Shown here in pieces: positions 23,394 to 27,429 of a stretch of 27,429 bases of DNA (position 1 is the stretch's first letter; the number at the start of each line of letters is the position of its first letter). The stretch comes from Armatimonadota bacterium (GTDB taxonomy: Bacteria; Armatimonadota; UBA5829). The notes beneath the pieces are model-generated. The model did no database searches. It was given only the letters and a program-made list of their open reading frames with translations, and was not told the DNA's origin. The stretch covers positions 1-27,429 of the forward strand of contig JAMCYN010000016.1 in assembly GCA_023474015.1 (NCBI GenBank), written 5' to 3'. The position numbers and the translations under genes are program-made.

Positions 23394-23903
23394 TTAGGTA
23401 TTCAGGGCTGCGTCGATGGCGGCGGCGATTGGCTTGAACGCATCGGCGGAGTATGCGCTGGGCTGGACCGCTCGCACGTGCGAGTTCTTGTCGATCACGA
23501 CCACCACGGGATACTTGCTGCTGACCGTGTAGGCCTTCGCCGTGCTCCCGTTAAAATCGAGCATCAGAGGGTCTTTGGTCTCCCTGCGGACCCTTGACCT
23601 CGCGATGCCGCGCCCGATTCCGGGGACGGTGTGCAGGTCCAACAGGCCGAGTGCCTGGATACGTATACCATATTTGGACTTGAGATTATCCATCCATGGT
23701 CCCAATGCCCTGCCGGAGTCCCGGTCCGCGACAAGCAGAACAATCACGGTATTCTTAAGGCCAGTAAGCGCCCAGGTCTTCCCGAACTGGTCCGAAATAC
23801 TGAACGGCGGCGCGGACTCCCCGACTTGCAGCGCCCACGCCACGCCCGACAGAGCCAGGACCGAAATAACAGCCGCAATCGCGGCTACGTGATACTTTGT
23901 CAT
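23394..23903 (-). CDS. Exported thioredoxin-fold (redoxin-like) protein lacking cysteines
   Basis: A 169-residue protein. The N-terminus MTKYHVAAIAAVISVLALSGVAWA is a clear signal peptide. The mature part starts like AhpC/TSA or TlpA proteins (VGESAPPFSISDQFGKTWALTGLKNTVIVLLVAD) and ends with a thioredoxin-like strand pair (KYPVVVVIDKNSHVRAV). The usual Cys-X2-Cys or peroxidatic Cys after the second strand is replaced by DRDSGRALGPW, and I see no cysteine in the mature protein, so redox chemistry is unlikely. ATG 23903 is preferred with GGAAGG 9 bases upstream; ATG 23912 is an in-frame alternative. Function unknown. Confidence 0.7.
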   Translation of the reverse strand: MTKYHVAAIAAVISVLALSGVAWALQVGESAPPFSISDQFGKTWALTGLKNTVIVLLVADRDSGRALGPWMDNLKSKYGIRIQALGLLDLHTVPGIGRGIARSRVRRETKDPLMLDFNGSTAKAYTVSSKYPVVVVIDKNSHVRAVQPSAYSADAFKPIAAAIDAALNT

Positions 23904-24050
23904 ATCCGACATCCTTCCAATGCGATGACGATAGTTCTGCTCATAGCTGATCCAAAAATGAGAACCCGTTAACATATACGTATGAGCCGTATTTCTCGTT
24001 ACCCACCACGCCGAATCACCAAAACGCCCACAGACCCGCTTGGCCTGCTA

Positions 24051-24079
24051 TTGACTTTCGCCCTGGTGCGGGAAATAAT
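24051..24079 (+). promoter_or_regulatory. Candidate sigma-A promoter for the SpoIIE phosphatase pair
   Basis: TTGACT (24051-24056), a 17-base spacer, AATAAT (24074-24079), about 90 bases before the likely start of the first phosphatase. Confidence 0.5.
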
Positions 24080-24169
24080 ATTGTATAACGATGACTGCAG
24101 GGAACGGCGCGTGTTAGGCCGTTGTCGCACGCATACCGCATCTCCGGGCATGTGCTCAGGAGGTCTACC

Positions 24170-25699
24170 CTGGCCAACGATCGGATTGAAAACCGAGCGG
24201 ACCAACCACGGCCCGAACTCCCGCAATGGGCCGAATACGCCATCACGGCTGCCGGGGTAGCCATCCTGACGGGTGTTCTACTGGCGTCCGACGGCTATAT
24301 TGCTGTTTCCGAGATGGATGTCGCCTACATCAGCGTGACAATGGCCGCCGCATACCTGTTCGGCAAAGGACCCGCGATTCTTGCCTACATTTTGGGCTTC
24401 CTGGCCTACGGCGTGCTCTTCATTCCTCCTCAGCGCCAGGTCTGGCCGCTTGCGGAGACGGTTGAAGGCTGGACAATGGTAGGCGTGTACCTGGTATTCT
24501 CGCTTGCGGTCGGAGGGGCCGCGCTCTCCGCGCGCCGGCGAAAGATACGAATTCAGCAGCTTGCCGCCGAGCTGGGAGAAACCTCCCGCCGCTTGAAGTT
24601 CCACGTCGAAAACTCTCCGCTGGCGGTTATTGAATGGGACCCGGAATATAGGATCACAATGTGGAACGAAGAAGCCGAGCGTATGTTTGGCTGGAGAGCC
24701 AAAGAGGTGCTGGGCAGACACATAGAGGAGTTCCCGTTTGTTCACGAGGAAGACTGGCCCGCGGTCCAACAATTGATAGCCGACATGCTCGCAGGCAGGA
24801 GCCCGCGAAATGTAAACCCAAACCGCAACTACCGTAAGAACGGTTCGGTCATATACTGTGAATGGTACAACTCCGCGCTGAGGGACGAGTCAGGTCGGCT
24901 GGTATCGATACTTTCACAGGTCCAGGACATCACCGAGCATGTGACGGCACGCACGGAACTGGAGCGGGCATACAGCCGGGAGCACCGCATCGCCGAGACT
25001 CTTCAAACCAGCCTGATGCGCCCCGTTCCGGGCAGAATAGACAACTTCGAGTTTGAGACCCTATACAAGGCCGCACTGGACGAAGCCCGCGTGGGAGGAG
25101 ACTTTTATGATGTCTTCCAGATAGATGACGACAGGATTGGGGTAGTGGTCGGCGATGTCTCCGGAAAGGGGCTGGCGGCCGCCGTTCAAGTGGCCACGGC
25201 CAAGTATAGCATAAGATGCCGCACTCAAGACTGCTCGAGTCCTTCGCTGGTGCTGGAGCAGGTGAATAACTCGGTGGTACAGGACACGAACGTCGAGGGG
25301 TTCGTAACCATATTCCTTGGGCTTCTCGACCGCGAGCATAAGACGCTGACCTACGCCAATGGCGGTCATTCACCAGCCGTGCTGTGGGATGCCACCAAGC
25401 AAGCGGCAACCTTGATAGAGCCGACAGGTCCCGTGCTCGGGGTCGAGCGCGGACTGATATATACTCAGCGGATAGTCCAACTGCGGCCTCTCGATGAGTT
25501 GCTGCTCGCGACGGACGGACTATACGAAATCCGTTATGACAACCATCCTTTGGGTATAAGCAGACTGCTGGCGGAGTACGCCGGACTCAAGAAGGCCGGC
25601 GTGGACTCCGCCACACAACTACTACAACACATTACCGAAATGTGCCACGGCGATCTGCGCGACGACGTCGCCATCCTGCGAATAACCCTCACAAAATAG
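24170..25699 (+). CDS. Membrane DUF4118-PAS-SpoIIE (PP2C) phosphatase
   Basis: A sensor phosphatase of about 509 residues. An N-terminal KdpD-like DUF4118 membrane domain with about four helices (AEYAITAAGVAILTGVLLA, VAYISVTMAAAYLFG, ILAYILGFLAYGVLFIPP, VGVYLVFSLAVGGAAL) is followed by a PAS domain (FHVENSPLAVIEWD ... DITEH). Then comes a SpoIIE/RsbU-type PP2C domain with metal-binding DEARVGGDFYDVF, VVGDVSGKGLAAA, ATDGLYE and LRDDVAIL. Such enzymes dephosphorylate anti-anti-sigma factors. Start unsettled: an AGGAGGT site at 24158-24164 best fits a CTG at 24170; in-frame GTG 24152 and TTG 24122 lack ribosome sites. Followed by a paralogue. No anti-sigma gene is nearby. Confidence 0.85.
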   Translation: MANDRIENRADQPRPELPQWAEYAITAAGVAILTGVLLASDGYIAVSEMDVAYISVTMAAAYLFGKGPAILAYILGFLAYGVLFIPPQRQVWPLAETVEGWTMVGVYLVFSLAVGGAALSARRRKIRIQQLAAELGETSRRLKFHVENSPLAVIEWDPEYRITMWNEEAERMFGWRAKEVLGRHIEEFPFVHEEDWPAVQQLIADMLAGRSPRNVNPNRNYRKNGSVIYCEWYNSALRDESGRLVSILSQVQDITEHVTARTELERAYSREHRIAETLQTSLMRPVPGRIDNFEFETLYKAALDEARVGGDFYDVFQIDDDRIGVVVGDVSGKGLAAAVQVATAKYSIRCRTQDCSSPSLVLEQVNNSVVQDTNVEGFVTIFLGLLDREHKTLTYANGGHSPAVLWDATKQAATLIEPTGPVLGVERGLIYTQRIVQLRPLDELLLATDGLYEIRYDNHPLGISRLLAEYAGLKKAGVDSATQLLQHITEMCHGDLRDDVAILRITLTK

Positions 25700-25805
25700 C
25701 CGTGGAGGGGCTAATGCTGGGTTTGATTTGTAGTCCAATACGCGTACACTGAATTTGCAGCTATTGGTTCAGCACTCAAGACGCCAATACGAGCAGAGGA
25801 TTTAC

Positions 25806-27011
25806 TTGAGTAATCCCAATTCGAATACCGGCGATCTTCTTTCACAAGTAAAATCGCCGTGGTGGGTCGGGTATCTGGTTACGATAGTCGCCGAGGCCGG
25901 ATTAACCTTGGGGTTGGTCGTTCTCGAGCCGCACCTGCCCCTGGGTAAGTTCCCAATTCCCTATGTTGTGCTTGTGATGGCGATAGCGTATTTCTTCGGC
26001 ACCTGCCCGGCGCTGCTCGCATTCGTGGCCGGTTTCTTCATGTACGATTATTTCTTCGTCCCCCCCGAACATACTATCTTGCCTCACACATTGACCCCCG
26101 AGGGGTGGGCCGGGACAGTCGCGTTCTTTCTCGGGATGCTGATAGTGGGCTCGGCCACGCTGCTCATGCGAAGGAGTTGGCGTCGCATTCAGAGGCTCAA
26201 CGAGGAGCTTGTGGCCGCGAAGGAATTGGCGGAACAGCGCCGGGCGCAGGTCGAGCGCGAGAGCGCGCTGCTGCAGGCCAGCTACGAGCGAGAGCACAAG
26301 ATCGCCGAAACATTGCAGGAAAGTCTCTTGTTGCCTGTTCCACGGCAAATAGACAGCTTCGCGTTCGAGACCACCTACCGCGCCGCCTCGGATGAGGCCA
26401 GTGTGGGGGGCGATTTCTACGACGTGTTCCGAATTGACGATACCCGCGTGGGAATCGTGATCGGCGACGTTTCCGGCAAGGGACTCAGTGCGGCGATCCA
26501 GGTAGCCGCGATCAAGTACGCCATAAGGGGACGAGCATACGAGTCGCCCAGTCCTGAAGTTGTGATGGGACAGGTGAACAAGACTGTCCTGCGCGACCTG
26601 GACGCGGATAGCTTCATCACGGTATTTCTGGGTGTGCTTGATAGCGAGGAAAGGACGCTGATCTACGCGAACGCTGGCCACTCGCCGGTCTTTCTGTGGA
26701 GACACGCCGAGCTAGGCGCAACCATGCTCGCCTCGACCGGGATCCCCGTGGGTATATGGGACAACGCAACTTACGAAGAGTTCATTGTGCGACTGCGGCA
26801 CGGCGATGAGCTCTTGCTGGGCACTGACGGGTTATATGAAGTTCGCTGCGGGGCCGGATTGCTGGAAATAGACGGCCTGCTGAATATCTGGTCCGAGATC
26901 AGGAAAACCGGACATTTCATCCCCACCGTGCTCGTGGACAGGATTATCGACGTATGCCGAGGCGGCCTGCGCGACGACGTGGCCATACTGCATATCTCAT
27001 TGGTCAACTGA
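25806..27011 (+). CDS. Membrane DUF4118-SpoIIE (PP2C) phosphatase, paralogue without PAS
   Basis: About 401 residues. The DUF4118 membrane domain (WWVGYLVTIVAEAGLTLGLVV, YVVLVMAIAYFFG, LLAFVAGFFMYDYFFVPP, WAGTVAFFLGMLIVGSATL) is followed by a coiled-coil linker (RRIQRLNEELVAAKELAEQRR...) and a SpoIIE domain. The latter has DEASVGGDFYDVF, VIGDVSGKGLSAA, NAGHSP, GTDGLYEV and LRDDVAILHI, so all metal ligands look intact. The catalytic halves of this protein and its upstream neighbour are clearly related, pointing to tandem duplication with gain or loss of PAS. Start TTG 25806 is preferred with AGAGGA five bases upstream; TTG 25755 is a longer alternative. Likely acts in a partner-switching stress pathway (inference). 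Confidence 0.85.
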   Translation: MSNPNSNTGDLLSQVKSPWWVGYLVTIVAEAGLTLGLVVLEPHLPLGKFPIPYVVLVMAIAYFFGTCPALLAFVAGFFMYDYFFVPPEHTILPHTLTPEGWAGTVAFFLGMLIVGSATLLMRRSWRRIQRLNEELVAAKELAEQRRAQVERESALLQASYEREHKIAETLQESLLLPVPRQIDSFAFETTYRAASDEASVGGDFYDVFRIDDTRVGIVIGDVSGKGLSAAIQVAAIKYAIRGRAYESPSPEVVMGQVNKTVLRDLDADSFITVFLGVLDSEERTLIYANAGHSPVFLWRHAELGATMLASTGIPVGIWDNATYEEFIVRLRHGDELLLGTDGLYEVRCGAGLLEIDGLLNIWSEIRKTGHFIPTVLVDRIIDVCRGGLRDDVAILHISLVN

Positions 27012-27025
27012 GCCTTCGCCTCCTC

Positions 27026-27057
27026 TTCTAACCCCCAACCTCTGACATCTAACTCTT
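27026..27057. repeat. CTCTAAC/TTAGAGG-type heptamer repeat at the manA 3' end
   Basis: Four to five 7-base units ending in AAC or GAC. The complementary strand resembles the TTAGAGG tract at 12588. It lies between two convergent genes and provides the last two codons (Lys-Ser) and the TAG stop of the manA fragment. Confidence 0.65.
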
Positions 27058-27429
27058 AAGCGGGCTGACTAGGACTTCCCCGCCCCCAACGTCGATAGTG
27101 TACGGCCGAGAGATGGGCGGAACCAGGCAGGTGTATGAGCGTTTCAGGAGCACGTTCCATTCGGGCGATGGGCAGCTGAGCCGGCAGTCCCCCATGGTCG
27201 CGGTCACAAGGTGCATGTGCTTCGAGGATCGGACGGTGATCTTTTCGCCGACGGCCTTCACCACGCAAAACGTCGGGAACTCCGTAAGCGTCTCCACTCC
27301 CTCGGCGTCGATGTCCAGCCCTTTGTCGAGAACGGGCAAATCGGGACGCTGAGCCATTACAGCCCGGCAGCCTTCGTCCAGGTGCAGAGCGCGGCCACGG
27401 TTGTAGTCGAAGAGTCGATATGTGACCTG
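27049..27429 (-). CDS. manA: Class I mannose-6-phosphate isomerase, C-terminal part (gene runs off window)
   Basis: The last 126 residues of a cupin-type protein. QVTYRLFDYNRGRALHLDEG at the window edge is the conserved segment of class I phosphomannose isomerases just after the metal-binding cupin. The rest forms the C-terminal beta domain (FPTFCVVKAVGEKITV...YTIDVGGGEVLVSPLKS). The enzyme interconverts mannose 6-phosphate and fructose 6-phosphate. The metal ligands lie outside the window, so activity cannot be judged. The stop codon lies in a heptamer repeat. Identification rests on one good motif and general layout. Confidence 0.75.
   Translation of the reverse strand, partial: QVTYRLFDYNRGRALHLDEGCRAVMAQRPDLPVLDKGLDIDAEGVETLTEFPTFCVVKAVGEKITVRSSKHMHLVTATMGDCRLSCPSPEWNVLLKRSYTCLVPPISRPYTIDVGGGEVLVSPLKS

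Overview
The window looks like a chromosomal segment of a GC-rich bacterium, most likely an uncultured member of the Armatimonadota or a close relative. This is an inference. It rests on two prepilin-like proteins whose N-termini ([25 protein letters not shown]...) are typical of that phylum, on a yabE/rsmA/ispE block otherwise familiar from Firmicutes and Actinobacteria, on sigma-54, and on the MEP isoprenoid pathway. There is no rRNA, no recognisable tRNA and no CRISPR array.

Layout. (1) Positions 1-5705 lie mostly on the minus strand: the 5' end of an IS110-family transposase cut by the window edge, leucyl aminopeptidase (pepA), sigma-54 (rpoN) with its own near-consensus promoter, a CCA-adding/poly(A) polymerase-type nucleotidyltransferase, a translin-family protein and a 62-residue protein just upstream of it. 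(2) Positions 5706-13859, plus strand: two prepilin-like secreted/pilin proteins, a strong terminator, an FAD-dependent oxidoreductase closely followed by an RNase J-like metallo-beta-lactamase, then hydG and hydE, two of the three [FeFe]-hydrogenase maturases. A perfect TGTGA-N6-TCACA palindrome sits at the predicted hydG transcription start. (3) Positions 13860-16222 are a small accessory patch: an HNH protein, a more AT-rich ankyrin-repeat protein and a broken MNT-type nucleotidyltransferase. (4) Positions 16223-21890, minus strand: a housekeeping block transcribed in the order G5/3D cell-wall protein, rsmA, ispE, a MobA-like nucleotidyltransferase, dxs. (5) Positions 22111-27429: cysteine desulfurase, a cysteine-less thioredoxin-fold protein, two tandem membrane DUF4118-SpoIIE phosphatases, and the 3' end of a class I mannose-6-phosphate isomerase gene.

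The most unusual signal is not a gene. At least nine intergenic junctions carry short repeats with a period of seven bases. Five are large imperfect palindromes built from ATTCTGC/GCAGAAT units; others use TTCCCTA, TTAGAGG or GGCAACA units. They sit at gene 3' ends, and in at least five cases the repeat itself supplies the stop codon or last codons of the neighbouring protein (translin, the MobA-like protein, RsmA, ManA, HydG). Two further dispersed palindromes (between hydG and hydE, and upstream of cca) and a TAATCTTGTCAT-type repeat occur twice or more in the same kind of position. These resemble the short tandemly repeated repetitive sequences known from cyanobacteria, but I cannot name a described family for them here.
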